Shown here: positions 32,100 through 43,764 of the stretch, in pieces
How the letters are laid out: each line of letters begins with the position of its first letter
Position numbering within the stretch: the first letter of the stretch is position 1
The notes under the pieces: model-generated
Told to the model about the DNA's origin: nothing
What the model saw: only the letters and a program-made list of their open reading frames with translations
Database searches by the model: none
Position numbers and translations under genes: made by a program
Assembly: GCA_030068075.1 (NCBI GenBank)
Contig: CM057831.1
Location: 14,303,370-14,367,369 of the forward strand
Source of the DNA: Paguma larvata
Taxonomy: Eukaryota; Chordata; Mammalia; Carnivora; Viverridae
Length of the DNA stretch: 64,000 bases
Direction of reading: 5' to 3'

Positions 32100-33270
32100 G
32101 GATAAAAGTAACACACACAAGACACGAGACAACCTCTCCTCTAAAAGATAACATTCAAAGGCAGTGGACTGCTGAGTCGTGCAGTAGAGAATTCACTTCA
32201 CACACTTAAGCAGTGCGGGGTTGGCTGGAGGATAAGTCTCAGAGAATGTAACAAACTGGACTTTCTTTTTCCTTTGGGTTCACTTTCATGTTGTTACTTC
32301 TCTAGTGGGGAAACGATCCTAGATACTTCTGGTCTGATGCTGTATCAATCCACTCTCTGTGTTCCCTTAAGTACATATACGGACACGCAGATTTCGTGTG
32401 GCTTGTAAAATCGTGGAAACACCTGATGTGTCTGTGTTCGGTCTTCTGAAAAAGTGGGGTCTGTTCAACTAGGGCCGCTGTTGGCTGCACGGCTCAGTTA
32501 GGACAGTGGATAGGAGTCTGGGGTCTGTCCCAGGACCCACCGCCGGCGACCTGACAGGGCCCACATCACAGACGTCTCAACAACAGAGAGGAGAAGAGTG
32601 AGGGGAGTCAAGCTCTAGTCAAGGTCCAGGGAGGCACAGAGCAAGGAAGGATGAGTTGCCCTCACGGAAAGGCCCGAAGGGCTTCATGGAAGTGTGTACT
32701 GGTGCTGTTTCATCCTTCTGCTTGGAAACCCCTTCCTCAACTCCCACCACCTTCCCTCTCTGGGTGATTTCCGGTCTTCCAGAATCCATACTGACCTCCT
32801 CTGATGCTCTCCGTGACCAGCACGTTGCCCCTGTGGTATCCTCAGAAACCCTGTGCAAGTCTCATTCCAAGTACACAGCACGGAATTGATGTTACCTCCA
32901 CCCCCCCACCCCCCCACCCCCGCCAACAGTCACCCACCACCTTGTAGACTCTTTCTTTTCTGATTGTTAACATTTTCCCTGATCCCTCTCTGTGCAACTT
33001 CCTCCCCAGCAGGGCTGCCAGTTAAAAACAGAATGCCCAATTAAATTAGAATTTTAGACCAACAGTAAATCATTGTTTTAGCGTAAGTATATCCCCAACC
33101 TTGCCTTACTCCTGAGACTGCAGACTTCATGCCTTGTCCCTGCCCCGGGGCCCCGGGTCTATGTGTGGGGGTGGGGAGGGGCATTCAAAGCTGCAGGTGC
33201 ACTTTCTCAGCCCTGACCTCTCTCCCCGACCCTCCAAGAAGAAAAAAAAGGGGGGGAGTACGCCTTGCAC
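32100..33270. other. Unassigned noncoding sequence
   Basis: No supported gene. 32640-32880 has a C/T-rich layout that may be an eroded L2. A (CCCCCCA)n-like C-rich run lies at about 32898-32923. At about 33011-33100 the order 'GGGCTGCCAGTTAAAAACAG', 'ATGCCCAATTAAATTAG' recalls an old L1 or DNA-element end, which I cannot assign. Confidence 0.4.
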
Positions 33271-33273
33271 ACA

Positions 33274-33291
33274 CTTCTAGCATGCTAGAAG
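33274..33291. repeat. Perfect 18-bp palindrome
   Basis: CTTCTAGCATGCTAGAAG is its own reverse complement with no spacer. It is not inside a repeat I can identify. Confidence 0.95.
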
Positions 33292-33294
33292 AGT

Positions 33295-34640
33295 AATCTA
33301 AGGTCAGGTTCAGATCTATTGTGTGTTTTCCCATACTAGGTGTATTATTCAACAGAAACGAAGTGCCTTGGTTCAATATAAAAACACTTGTTCAATTATT
33401 TTTAAATAGGAGGGTTATCACTTACTTTTCATTGGAATGCGGCTTAATGAATTGCATGAACTGTATCACCATGACACTTTGAAAACGGTTAAATCCATGT
33501 TTAATTTCATATTGTGGCAGGCCGGATGCAGTGACATTTACCTTCTCAGTTCCTGTTGGCTCCTTCAACCTCTTCTCTCCTGGAGGAAGCACGGGAGACC
33601 CAGCTGGCAAGGCACGAATCTGCAGAAACACACCCAATGTCATCAGGCCGTGTCTGTCATTGTGAAACACCCTCGAATTTAACGTGCCCTCTTTATCTCA
33701 CATAGCAAATGGAACTTGCAAAATGAAAGTAGCAACATCTTGGATTCCTCTAACGCATCCCTTCCATCAAGATTAACATTCCTTCCGCTTATATCAAGTC
33801 GGAAACACGGGACGAAAAATGGCAACAAAGATCATTCACAGCTGTGTTGCCCTACCTTTCTCCCCCGGCATGACACACACAGTAAATTACGGCAATTGCA
33901 TAGTGGGGATAAGTTGGGGAGAATTCGGGAGACTGTATTTGAGACTTAGTGAGAAAATTCATTAAAAGTCATGAATTATGTTTAAAATGGTAAAATGTTA
34001 TGGAAGGTATTAAATATGGGCTTTTTAAAACATCTTCCAGGAAAATAGATCACTTTCTATGAAACACCACCTAATACCTGACTTTTAAGATGTAAAGATC
34101 AAAATCATAGATGCTTCCTATATTAGAAAAAATATAAAATATAAGAGCACATTAAAATAAAAAAGCCTAACCTCTTATAGTGCAGGCAATGCAAAGAATA
34201 TCACTGACGACAAACAAATCAAGACTAAAATGTAATTGAACTAATACCAGGACTTTTTTTTTTTTAAGAGACCAGTACATTTTAACTGGTAAATCTGGGA
34301 AGGAGATTTACTTCTGTAATTCTGTAGCTGCCCCAGAATACTCAGGTGGTAGAGACGATTCAAAGACTTTCAGGCACTCAAAAAGTCATTACAGGAGCCC
34401 AGAAGATTCTAGATGAAGCCATACGATGATTGTTCAAATAGAACTGAAGATGTCTAGACACTATCGAAATTGTTTTTACATACTTTACCTCTCTAAGAAA
34501 CTTAACCACCATCCACAGCTCAGGAAATCCCTGAAAACGACCCCAGCCTCCGCGGGCCTGCCGTGGACCCCGTGAGAAACTCTGCCTTCCAATTCCCGTC
34601 CATCCCTGGCCCACTGTTGGTGTAACCAACACGCTCAGAA
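33295..34640. other. Unassigned AT-rich noncoding sequence
   Basis: No supported gene. 33950-34260 is strongly AT-rich. Small frames on both strands (66-84 codons) carry no recognised motif. Confidence 0.4.
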
Positions 34641-34644
34641 GGAA

Positions 34645-34886
34645 CGGTGGCGGGGGAGGGAGGGGGGGCGCAGTCTGTTAAACATCCGACTCTTGGCCTT
34701 GGCTCAGGTCACCATCTCATGGTTTGGGAGTTCGAGCCCCGCGTGGGGCTCTGCACTGATGGTGTGGAGCCTGCTTGGGCTTCTGTCTCTCCTTCTCTCT
34801 GCCCCTCCCCACTGGTGCTCACTCATGTGCGTGTGCACGTGCTCTCTCTCAAATAAATAAATAGATAAATAAATAAATAAATAAAT
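34645..34886 (+). mobile_element. Felid tRNA-Lys SINE, degenerate head
   Basis: The first 25 bases are scrambled by a G-rich stretch (GGGGGAGGGAGGGGGGGCGC), but 'GGCTCAGGTCACCATCTCAT', 'GAGTTCGAGCCCCGCG' and a CT body follow. The tail is (AAAT)n from 34851 to about 34885. No clear TSD. Confidence 0.92.
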
Positions 34887-34889
34887 TAT

Positions 34890-36015
34890 TATTATTTTTT
34901 AATGAATGGGTACCAAAGAAGACAACTATTTGTATCTCTGAATGAAACGAAAATCTTCCGCAAACATCAAGGTAAATCGCCCACGGAAAACTCAGGGCCT
35001 TCCCCAGCCAGCCTCGGTGTGCGGAAAGGACGAGTGCGTCCCTTCCAGCCAAGCCCGGACCCGGAGCAGCCGTGGATGCCGAGCCCGGGGGCGAGCGCCG
35101 GAAGGCGAAGAAAAATGCAAAACCCTTGCTCCTGTTTAGGAGGCGCCGACAGTGTGGACGGTGAGGCCGGAGCTGCAGGGGAATCTCTGGGTTAGCCGAG
35201 GCACAGCCACGATGAGGTTCAGTAACTCTTCAGGTTCGGCGATCCGTTCCCGCCCACCCTCAGTTTCTGCGACAATCACACACGTGGTTGTACCGAGCGC
35301 CTGGCTGCCTTTCTCCGGAATTGTTCTCTTTTCTCCCAGAACCTGCCTGCAGTTGGACTCTTGCAAGTGTGTTTCCCCGCTGAAAAGCAAGCCACTTCTC
35401 GCTCTCGGCTACCCCGGATGGTTTCGGAGCTTGGAAAGAAGGGCGCAGCGCCACCAGTCACCGCTGAGGGACTATATTCCTACACGCCTGGAACGCAAAA
35501 CCCAGAGGACTGGAAAGCTGGGTTGAAAACGAACCTGACAGGTTTCTTTGGGGAGGGGGTGGAGGGTGGGGGGAGGTTTTTCTCTATTCTTCCGACTTCC
35601 TAGGACTCCACAGGGGGGCCTCGAGCAGATGACTTTGAAACCGGCAGCCCAGCCCGTGCCCCTCCGGCGCCTGTCTCCTTCAGTCCCATCCCTGGAAGAA
35701 GCACAGTATGGAGCCACGTGGTTTTCTCGATTCTATCATGGATGGCACACCCACCAGGGAGCCGCGTCTGAGCCCCAGGCAGCACGAAATTAACTGATGT
35801 GCATAAATTAGCACCAAATGTCTACTCTGTGGAGAAACGCCAAAACCGTTCTTTCCTGCGACAGATAACTGACCATTCCCCAGTCCCCATCAGCCTTTTT
35901 TTCTTTATCAACGACCTGTACCTTGCCCCGTCTTGGGTTCCGTGTTACGGTTAATCTGATGATTTCAAATCCATTTCCTTATTGGACCTCTGACCTCCGG
36001 GCGGCCGGTGATGCG
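34890..36015. other. Unassigned, partly GC-rich noncoding sequence
   Basis: No supported gene. 34990-35780 is moderately GC- and CpG-rich, giving many overlapping frames up to 124 codons on both strands. No domain recognised, and no firm repeat. Confidence 0.4.
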
Positions 36016-36019
36016 GCCC

Positions 36020-36165
36020 TTTTATTTCCATTATATCAGTGAAAAAAATAAAGCTCAGAGGAGTTCAACGACCAGCTCAAGCCACACAGACGGTAAAAGG
36101 GGGAGCTGTTGCAACAAGGTCTTCTGACTCTGAATCCAGTATGCTTTTCACAACACCAGAGACAC
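36020..36165 (+). repeat. MIR fragment
   Basis: 'TTATTTCCATTATATCAGTG', 'AAAGCTCAGAGGAGTTCAAC', 'AAGCCACACAGACGGTAAAA' and 'CTGAATCCAGTATGC' match MIR core to 3' end. Confidence 0.65.
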
Positions 36166-36194
36166 CATGAGACACGTTCAAGGGGACTAATGTT

Positions 36195-36402
36195 GGGCCC
36201 GTGGGTGGCCCAGTTGGCTAAGCATCCGACTTCCACTCAGGTCACGATCTTGCAGTTCATGAGTTCGAGCCCCGCATCGGGCTCTGTGCTGCCAGCTCAG
36301 AGCCTGGAGCCTGCCTCAGGTTCTGTGTCTCCCTCTCTCTCTGCCTCTCCCCCTCACTCACTCACTCTCACTCTCTCAAAAATGAATACGTATTTTAAAA
36401 AG
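36195..36402 (+). mobile_element. Felid tRNA-Lys SINE with TSD
   Basis: Head GGGCCCGTGGGTGGCCCAGT, 'GAGTTCGAGCCCCGCATC', CT body, tail TCAAAAATGAATACG. ACTAATGTTG flanks both sides (36186-36195 and 36407-36416). Confidence 0.95.
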
Positions 36403-36419
36403 GAGCACTAATGTTGAAG

Positions 36420-36885
36420 GAACCACCAAGTCCCCTCGCCGTCCACCTCCAGCTCACAGCCCACATTCACCAGACGTCTCTGATAAAAGTCCCAAAAGCA
36501 TCTGAGTCACCTTTTGTGCGCAGTTGATTCCAAGATACACAGACACACTTGTATATGTATAAAATATACGGTCATCCCAGTACTGAAAACTCCTTACCGT
36601 ATTACATTCCACGGGATTCTTCTCCATGAAGCAGAAGCCCAGTGTCTTCTGGCTGAGTGAAGGCATTAAAGCTTATCTTTCTCATCCCTTCCTACATCTC
36701 CGAATGGCCCTGTATCGCAGCCAGTCCCCTCCCCTGGCCTGCCCCACCAACCAGGCTGCAGCAGAAAGATGCCCGTTGGAACTACATGGATCACAACCAG
36801 ACAGAAACCAAACAGTAGTTCCTCTTCTCCTGAAGCACAATTGACAAATTCTAGCTGCAGAGGCGACTGGGGTCAATATCTTTAA
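36420..36885. other. Unassigned noncoding sequence
   Basis: No supported gene or repeat. Confidence 0.4.
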
Positions 36886-36889
36886 TCCT

Positions 36890-37060
36890 TTGGGACCAAG
36901 AACCCTTTGAAAGAGCTATTCAGATCTCACTTTGTAAATGGAGAGGTAGAAGCTCAGAGGAATTAAATACTTAGCCAACGATTACAGAGCTGGTAGGCGG
37001 CAGGGGCCGAATCTGAACTCGGTTCTGACGGTTACGTCTACCACTGTAGGTGGTAACTGA
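36890..37060 (+). repeat. MIR fragment
   Basis: 'TAGAAGCTCAGAGGAATTAA', 'GATTACAGAGCTGGTAGGCG' and 'GAATCTGAACTCGGTTCTGA' follow the MIR 3' half. Confidence 0.65.
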
Positions 37061-37099
37061 CCTTCCGGGTGCTTTTTGAAGGTGTCTGGTACATTCCTC

Positions 37100-37745
37100 C
37101 TGGAGAATGCCCTCTGTACTGGCTGTTTACTGGGACCAGCAGGCTCTTCTCCAGATACTGGCCTGCACAATGGGAGCTCCCCGCATCCCCTCCGAGGCTT
37201 TGCTCTGTGTTTACCTACTTAGCGAGCCCTTCCCTCATCACACTAAATGGCAGCCCATCCTTCCCCCCACCAACTCCGTCATTCCGATCCCCCTTACCCT
37301 ACTTTGGTTTTCTCCCACGGGACGTACCTCTTTGTAGCATATCATAAAATCTGGTTATTTATTATGTTGACAGATATTTTCTAAGTTAGCTTTGCTATGG
37401 TATGATTTTTGTCTGTTTTATTTTATTTAATTTTTTTAATGTTTGTATTTATTTTTGCGAGATAGAGAGACAGAGCACGAGCTGGGGAGGGGCAGAGAGA
37501 AAGAGGGAGACACGGAATCTGAAGCAGGCTCCAGGCCCTGAGCTGTCGGCACAGAGCCCGATGCAGGGCTAGAACTCGCAAGCCACGAGATGACCTGAGC
37601 TGAAGTCGGACGCTCAACCGACTCAGCCACCCGGGCGCCCCGGATTTTTGTCTGTTTAAATTCACCGATGTATCCCGCACCCTAAGAACACTACCAGGAA
37701 TATATAGTAAGTTGAACATAGTAAATATTTACGAGATTAAAGGGT
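37100..37745 (+). repeat. L2 3'-end split by a felid SINE
   Basis: The C/T-rich part up to 37418 ('AGCGAGCCCTTCCCTCATCA', 'AAATGGCAGCCCATCC', 'TTTATTATGTTGACAG') and the part from 37643 ('CACCGATGTATCCCGCACC', 'TAAGAACACTACCAGGAATA', 'AAATATTTACGAG') join into one sense L2 terminus across the SINE. Confidence 0.65.
37419..37642 (-). mobile_element. Felid tRNA-Lys SINE with perfect 15-bp TSD
   Basis: Minus-strand head GGGGCGCCCGGGTGGCTGAG, CT body and an A-rich tail. TSD GATTTTTGTCTGTTT is exact at 37404-37418 and 37643-37657. It sits inside an L2, so the relative age order is clear. Confidence 0.97.
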
Positions 37746-37809
37746 GGTGAGCACTTAGTACCTGTCGAATGACTGCAGAGTCAAGACGCCTCACTTTCTC
37801 TAAGCTATC

Positions 37810-38045
37810 CCATGGATAGATTCCATTTATTAGATGCCTTCTGTATGCTAGGCCCAGAGACCTAAGTGATCTTATTAAATTAGCCCTCAAATCATTTGGA
37901 TTAGATCACTGAACCCCCTATTACAGATGAAGATGCACGGGCTCAGAGAAATTAACCAATTAGCCAAAGATCACACCACTGGCCAGTGCCAGAGGCAGAA
38001 TTTGAACTCGGTTCTACCCAACCCCCAAAATTTGGGTTCTTTTCC
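37810..38045 (+). repeat. MIR SINE, long copy
   Basis: 'CCATTTATTAGATGCCTTCT', 'ATCTTATTAAATTAGCCCTC', 'ATTACAGATGAAGATGCACG', 'CCAAAGATCACACCACTGGC' and 'AATTTGAACTCGGTTC' give the MIR in order almost end to end. Confidence 0.75.
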
Positions 38046-38049
38046 CCCA

Positions 38050-38585
38050 CTGCTACTTCTCAATGCGATCACACGGCTATGAGCCACCTAGAAATATGCA
38101 GCCTCTATAAATGAAGTACTGCCCCGTATGAAATAGGTAAGTCCTAACCATGCAGAGTTAATATTATTTCCCCGTTAGACTCAGGTTAGACTCAAAGGCA
38201 TCCCCTTCCCTGAGATGAGGTGGATATTTCCTCTACTGTTCCAGAGCCAGGTATCAATGCCTATCGCTGAACCAACTCTGGTAATTTGCATGTCTAAGCA
38301 CTCAGGAATTCAACCAGTAGCCTGGCCTGAGTCAGGCGCACTGCAAGTACAGCTGATGTCACCGGAGCTTAATCAGTTGGAAGGAGAAAAGTTTTTGCAG
38401 TCGGAAGATGTCGCCACTCGTATAAAGGTGAAGGGTCTCACAGGGTAGTGGAAGAGGAAAGAAACCAACTTAAAATCTAGATTCTGTGATTAAACACTGA
38501 AAAAAAAAACCACATTGGGAAAGATTTTTAAAACTGTAATATCACTAAAAAATACGAAGGCAACAAAATGTCAACTTCAGCCATT
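38050..38585. other. Unassigned noncoding sequence
   Basis: No supported gene. The 77-codon plus frame at 38215-38448 has no recognised motif. An A run is at about 38500-38509. Confidence 0.4.
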
Positions 38586-38589
38586 TTTA

Positions 38590-39240
38590 TAGGTCTCTTG
38601 CGGTGGAATTTACATATCCTAGCATTTACCCATTATAACTGTACAATTCAATCATGATTTGTAAATGTATAGAATTGGGCCACTATCACCACAATCCAGT
38701 CTCAAAACATTTCAATCACTTCCCAAAACTGCCTCAAGCCTGTCTTCAGTCAGTGTCGGCTCCCGCCTCCACCCCCTAGCAACCATGACTCTGATTTCTG
38801 TACCTATAAATTACCTTTCTTAGATATTTCATATAAATGGAATCATACATTATGAGTACTTTTGCGTCTGTCTTCTCTCACTTAGCGTGTTTCTGAGGTT
38901 CATCTGTGTGGTAGTATGCACCAGTATGCCGTTTCTCTGTGCCGTTGAATACTAGCTCATTGTACGGACACATTCCATTTTGTCTATCCAATTCACAGAC
39001 ATTCGGATGGTTTCCACCTTTTGGCTATTCATAAACGCTGCTGGGAACATTCATGCATAACTCTTTATGTGGACACGAAATTCACTTCTCCTGAGTAAAT
39101 TCCCAGGAGTGAGACTGATTAAAGTCATATACTGAGTTTCCATTTAACATATGAAGAAACTACCACACTGTTTTCCAACATGGCTGTTCCATTTGACATT
39201 CCCACCCACAACCCATGAGGGTGACCACTGACTTTGAAAT
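38590..39240 (-). repeat. Old L1 (L1M-type) LINE segment, antisense
   Basis: Classic antisense L1M order: 'GTACAATTCAATCATGATTT', 'CTAGCAACCATGACTCTGAT', 'TTTCATATAAATGGAATCAT', 'TTTTGGCTATTCATAAACGC', 'TGTTTTCCAACATGGCTGTT' and 'CCCACCCACAACCCATGAGG'. About 650 bp, no open frame, mammal-wide rather than felid-specific age. Confidence 0.85.
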
Positions 39241-39244
39241 TGTC

Positions 39245-39830
39245 TCGGACGGTAGAATTGAAAGTCTTCAACTTTTTATGTTTGATCCTTGAACTGTATA
39301 ACCTTGAAAGAAAACTGGGAAATAACGACATCACATTGTAGACCGAGAGAGGGAATGATGGGAAATTAATTGAAATAAATGAGGTTTAGATAAGAGAAGG
39401 GATTTGTAGCAAGCAAGTATTCTCAGGGATAGTATTTTCAGATTTCATTTGCTAGGAAATTAAATCAACCAATTAAATCAAATAACTCTCCAGAAAGATC
39501 AGTCACATTTGCCACATAGATTGCTCATTTACCCAAATTTACCCTGAGATTTATATAACAAAGACACTCACTGATTTTCCCTGTGTCTTTTTTTTTTTTT
39601 TTATCTTCTTTTCCTGGAGGGAAGGAGCATTTTGTGGGCTGTTTCTGTTTTAGTATTTATTAGTCAAACTGGATTGAACCTGCTCATGTACGGGAAACTC
39701 CAAGTTGTTTCATTTCTTGCGTGATCTTCCAAACACGAAAAAACCCCAAGATATACCTCCCTGAAAGAAAGATGACACAGCCCACTCTTATGCTGCAAAT
39801 TTAGCTCAGGAATAAATCGAGGCGCCCTGT
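39245..39830. other. Unassigned AT-rich noncoding sequence
   Basis: No supported gene. A T run of about 15 lies at 39588-39602, with no element I can attach to it. Confidence 0.4.
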
Positions 39831-39834
39831 TGTA

Positions 39835-40500
39835 CAATTCACGGGTTCATTCATTGACTCTGGAAAACAAGACTATGTTCCTTCAGATACCACGAGTAGT
39901 AGGACAGGGGCTGCGCCTTCGAGGGAGTGGTAGACGTGTCAAGGAACACTGCAGTGGAGTGTTCCAAGTGAGGTCGTCAAAGTCAATACAGACGGAGGGA
40001 GGTGGCAGGTGGCACCAAGTTGGGAATAGTTTCAGTAAGTCATCACGGAAGAGGTAACTCTTCAGCTCTTGTGTTAAAGACGAGTAGGTATTTGCCAGAG
40101 AGCCGGGGGTAGGGTGAGGGGAGGTCATTCTAGTGAGAGGCTAGAACACGAGCAGAGGCCTGGGGCCGTGAGGCAGCCGAACCACAAAAGCTTCAGCATG
40201 GTTCGGCATGCAAGTGGCCTCTGAGTGGGAGACGCAGGAGACAAGGCTGGTGAGAGCCTCACTTGTCTTAGTGAAGAGACTAAGTCATCCTCTAGAAAAT
40301 AGGGACCAATTTTAGGATGTTATGAAGGATCTGGCGCTATCAGATCTGAATGGTTTTTTTAGTGTATATTTATTATAGTAAAGAGGATACCTAGAGACCA
40401 ATTAAGAGACTATTAAGAGACTAGTACTATTGTAGTAGCCAGGCTGAGCATATGAGCTAAGGCCGCAGCAATAGAAGGAAAAAGAAGGCCGAGGATACGA
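39835..40500 (-). repeat. L2-type LINE segment, antisense
   Basis: Segments such as 'CATTCATTGACTCTGG', 'AGAACACGAGCAGAGGCC', 'AGATCTGAATGG', 'GACCAATTAAGAGACTATTA' and 'TGTAGTAGCCAGGC' follow the antisense of the same LINE family as 470-1860. The minus frame 39883-40128 (MTSPHPTPGSLANTYSSLTQ) comes from it. Confidence 0.55.
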
Positions 40501-40524
40501 AGTATGTCAAGAGAATACCATCCA

Positions 40525-40690
40525 CGGCAGCGGTCTGGCGTGGATCACCATGATCTGAGGCCCGTGATAGAATGCAAACTTCCTGGGTCCCATCAGCGTG
40601 ATGTATAGGACTGGACTTTGGGCTAGGAATCCCCACTTGTGCAAACACTCCAGGTGATTCCACTGCAGGCTGGCTGGGGATACTTCTCTG
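40525..40690 (-). repeat. Possible MER5-like hAT relic
   Basis: 'GCAGCGGTCTGGCGTGGATC' at one end and 'ACTCCAGGTGATTCCACTGC' at the other resemble a much diverged MER5-type element in the same orientation as that at 2615-2812. Confidence 0.4.
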
Positions 40691-40694
40691 GAAG

Positions 40695-41500
40695 TGAAGA
40701 GAGGAGCCTGTGGAGAACCCCTGATTCTAGAGCGACCACTGGAAACAGCGCGACCCGGGGGCGGTTCTAGGAGTACACACACTGGTAAATGTTGGGTGAC
40801 TTTTGCCACTGGTCTCTGCTCAGTTGGCCCCTCACCTTGGTCTGGCTAACTTCGAGAAAGAAAACCACACTTCGAAGAAAAGCAAGTTAAAATTAGTCAA
40901 CACCGGCGAGTAGATCTAATCAAAGTCTACAGGCTCATGTAGAAGATTCCAGTGAGGCTAACTCTCATTCATCTCAAAGGAATTTTATCTATCCCACCAT
41001 GCAGGGAGATGAGCTCACATTTCTACGAATCGGCTCTTGGTCCACAAATTTCTCTTCTGCCTTCAAGTACGCTGTCTCTTTCTCTCATCTATCTGTCTCT
41101 GAGAGAGATCTCAGTGTTCCCTTTTGATACCATAAGCTCCAAAAGAGGAGAAATCATTTTCGTCAAGAATCGTTTCGTCTTGGCGTGCCTCTGGAAAACA
41201 GGCACAAAAGAAATGCTTTGTGTTGATGAAGCTGCAAATATGTGGATGTTTTATTTGCATATTGCTATACAACGCTGAATATGTAATTTGTGGATTATGC
41301 CAATCTAAGAGAGTGGGGACTGCGCTGCATTTTGTTTTGCACAAATATCTTTAAGTGCAAAACACACCAGAGTAATAAATTAAACATTTTAATTAAGGGC
41401 TGCGGCCCTATTAGTATACTTCGCTGTTACATGGGTAAGTGTACCACATAATGTCCTTATTAAACTTCCACATTTACGCCAATCCTAACAAAACCTGGAG
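40695..41500. other. Unassigned, partly AT-rich noncoding sequence
   Basis: No supported gene. 41220-41410 is rich in TAAT/ATTA-type words and free of recognised repeats; conserved noncoding DNA is possible but untested. A short inverted repeat AGGGC-TGCG-GCCCT is at about 41396-41409. Confidence 0.4.
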
Positions 41501-41506
41501 AGTCTA

Positions 41507-41735
41507 GGGGCGCTTGGGTGACTCAGTCGATTAAGTGTCCGACTTCGGCTCAGATCACGATCTTGCGGTTTGTGAGTTCGAGCCCCGCATCGGGCTCTAT
41601 GCTGACAGCTCGGAGCCTGGAGCCTGCTTCGGATTCTGTGTCTCCTTCTCTCTCTCTGCCCCTCCTCCACTCATACACACTCTCTCTCTCTTTCAAAAAT
41701 AAACATCAAAAAATAAATTAATTTTAAAAATATAT
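41507..41735 (+). mobile_element. Felid tRNA-Lys SINE
   Basis: Head GGGGCGCTTGGGTGACTCAG, box B 'GAGTTCGAGCCCCGCATC', CT body, tail TCAAAAATAAACATC. It is followed by T-rich DNA (41736-41795). No clean TSD. Confidence 0.95.
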
Positions 41736-41839
41736 TTTTTTATTTTACTTCTTTTATTTTTTGTTTTATTTATTTTATTTTTTATTTTTATTGTATCCCT
41801 CGACCAGAACAATAGAGACCGAGACAAATGAAACAGCCT

Positions 41840-42050
41840 GCATTTACCTCTTGTTTCACGCCAGGACGGTACTAAGTGCTTCCCTTGAAAGATTTCGCTG
41901 AAGGCGCACAGTGACCTTAAGTAGTCGACACTACTCTTGGCCCCATTTTACAGAGAAGAAAACCAGTGCTTCAAACGGGGAAGTAGACAAGGTCAAGGCC
42001 ACGTGGCAGGTAATTAAGGAGCAGGGATTTTTTAACTTCAGTCTGAGTGG
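41840..42050 (+). repeat. MIR fragment
   Basis: 'CCATTTTACAGAGAAGAAAA', 'GACAAGGTCAAGGCCACGTG' and 'GGTAATTAAGGAGCAGGGAT' follow MIR on the plus strand. Confidence 0.6.
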
Positions 42051-42054
42051 GCTC

Positions 42055-42980
42055 TTAAAGTGATGGCGTATTGATGGCGTATTGTTTCCTTATTCTATAT
42101 AAGCAATGGGAGAAATGGATTTGATGCGATGGAAAATGAAAACCAAACCGGAGTGGGAAAAAAAAAATCCTACGTCACAATGGCTTCTCTGGAATCACCA
42201 GCTGGGCGTTTACCGCCCCTTTCTTCCAGTAGCGTGACGTCAGTGATTGACCTGCCGCTCTCCATCAAGGAAGAAGCCATGATTCGTAGCATTGGAAGAT
42301 TCCATTACTAAAGGCAGAGTTGGGAAGAGTCATGGGTGCATTGTGCCTGTTCCCTACTCAAGCCCAGGTTTCCCGTGGTCTCTGGACAAGCCCTGGAAAC
42401 CTTGGGCCAAGGAGAAGATACCTGTCCTGTTCGGTGGGGGGGCCCCACTACCGGGGAGAGGGTGGTACTCCGCCGTCTACACCAGGGCGGTGGAATGCAA
42501 GCACCACCGGGCTATTTTTAATTAAAAAGTGATGACAGCTGAATATATTCCCTGACTCCGCAGCTAATAGCTTCCTGACCTAGACCTCCCTCGCTAGACC
42601 CACTCCTGAAACCAGACGGCATGAGTCCCTATGGGGCTTCTATTATTGGCTGCCCGTCTCAACAGATGCAGGTCTAACCAAATCCATGTCTAATATAAAC
42701 ATGCAAACGGGGAGATAAAAGGGAAAATGCTTAAGTGCTGAATCACAATCCACAGAGGGAGAAGTGGGTATAAGCAGCTGTCCAGGAGGACACCAGAGGT
42801 CATTGTCACGGAGTTCCACAGCAGCCCAGGAAATTCTGTCCAGCCATCGTTTATAGCTGTTATCTATTATCTATTCATGTCTCACACTCAAAACATTTGA
42901 TTGGCTGTGCTGTTAACAATGGCAGGGTGTGTGTTGGTTAAAGCCTGGTTTTTGCAGTCAGACATATCTGGAGCGTTTAA
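42055..42980. other. Unassigned noncoding sequence
   Basis: No supported gene. TTGATGGCGTAT-type 12-bp tandem duplication at about 42061-42084. Three overlapping plus frames at 42292-42532 are in different registers. Confidence 0.4.
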
Positions 42981-42984
42981 TCTG

Positions 42985-43110
42985 CTTCCATTACCATTTA
43001 ATCCTTGCTATTATTATGCGCATCTGACAGCTGAGGAAACTGAGTCACAAAGGCATAAGTGGTAGCTCCTGAACCAAAACCAAACGAGGCTTAATTCCAG
43101 GGCCTGATCC
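42985..43110 (+). repeat. MIR fragment
   Basis: 'ATTTAATCCTTGCTATTATT', 'GACAGCTGAGGAAACTGAGT' and 'GGCTTAATTCCAGGGCC' match the MIR core. Confidence 0.55.
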
Positions 43111-43192
43111 CGTTACCAAGAGAGGTTAGACCGTTCCTCTTTCCTACTGTCCATTCTCCTCTTCCTGCTTCAACATTCACACTTGTCTCTCC

Positions 43193-43402
43193 TTTTATTT
43201 TTAATTTTTTAAATGTTTGTTTATTTTTAAGAGAGACAGAGTGTGAGCGGGAGAGGGGCAGAGAGAGAGGCAGACACAGAATCCAAAGCAGGCTCCAGGC
43301 TCCGAGCTGTCAGCACAGACGTGGGGCTCGAACTCATGAACCCTGAGATCATGACCTGAGCCGAAGTCGGACGCTTAACCAATTGAGCCACCCGGGCGCC
43401 CC
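43193..43402 (-). mobile_element. Felid tRNA-Lys SINE with TSD
   Basis: Minus-strand head GGGGCGCCCGGGTGGCTCAA, 'GAGTTCGAGCCCCACGTC', CT body, A-rich tail. CTTGTCTCT occurs on both sides (43182-43190 and 43408-43416) as TSD core. Confidence 0.95.
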
Positions 43403-43499
43403 TCATCCTTGTCTCTTCTCCTGACAGTTTGCCAGTGATGTTACCTCGACCTGGAAGGATGCTCCCTCTCTCCACCTCCACCCCTTCAATGGATCCAAA

Positions 43500-43760
43500 C
43501 CATAGCCATTCTTTAAGGTTCTAATCGAGTCCCAACTTTCCCGTAATGTTTTCTTGGGTGCTTCTAACCCAGGTAGCGGGCTCGGTCATCTTATACTTCC
43601 TGGCTGTATAAAATTGGCATTCATTTTGCCTTGCCTCAGCTGCTCCCTGTTACATAACTTGTTTGGCTTCTTTTCCGGCCTAAAATGTAAATTGTCATGG
43701 GCAGAGACCATGCGTGGACCTCACAAAGCTGAGCCCTAGCTAGATGCTCACTTTTTAAAA
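43500..43760 (+). repeat. L2 3'-end fragment
   Basis: 'TTAAGGTTCTAATCGAGTCC', 'AATGTAAATTGTCATGGGCA' and 'TGAGCCCTAGCTAGATGCTC' resemble the sense L2 terminus. Confidence 0.5.
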
Positions 43761-43764
43761 ATTG

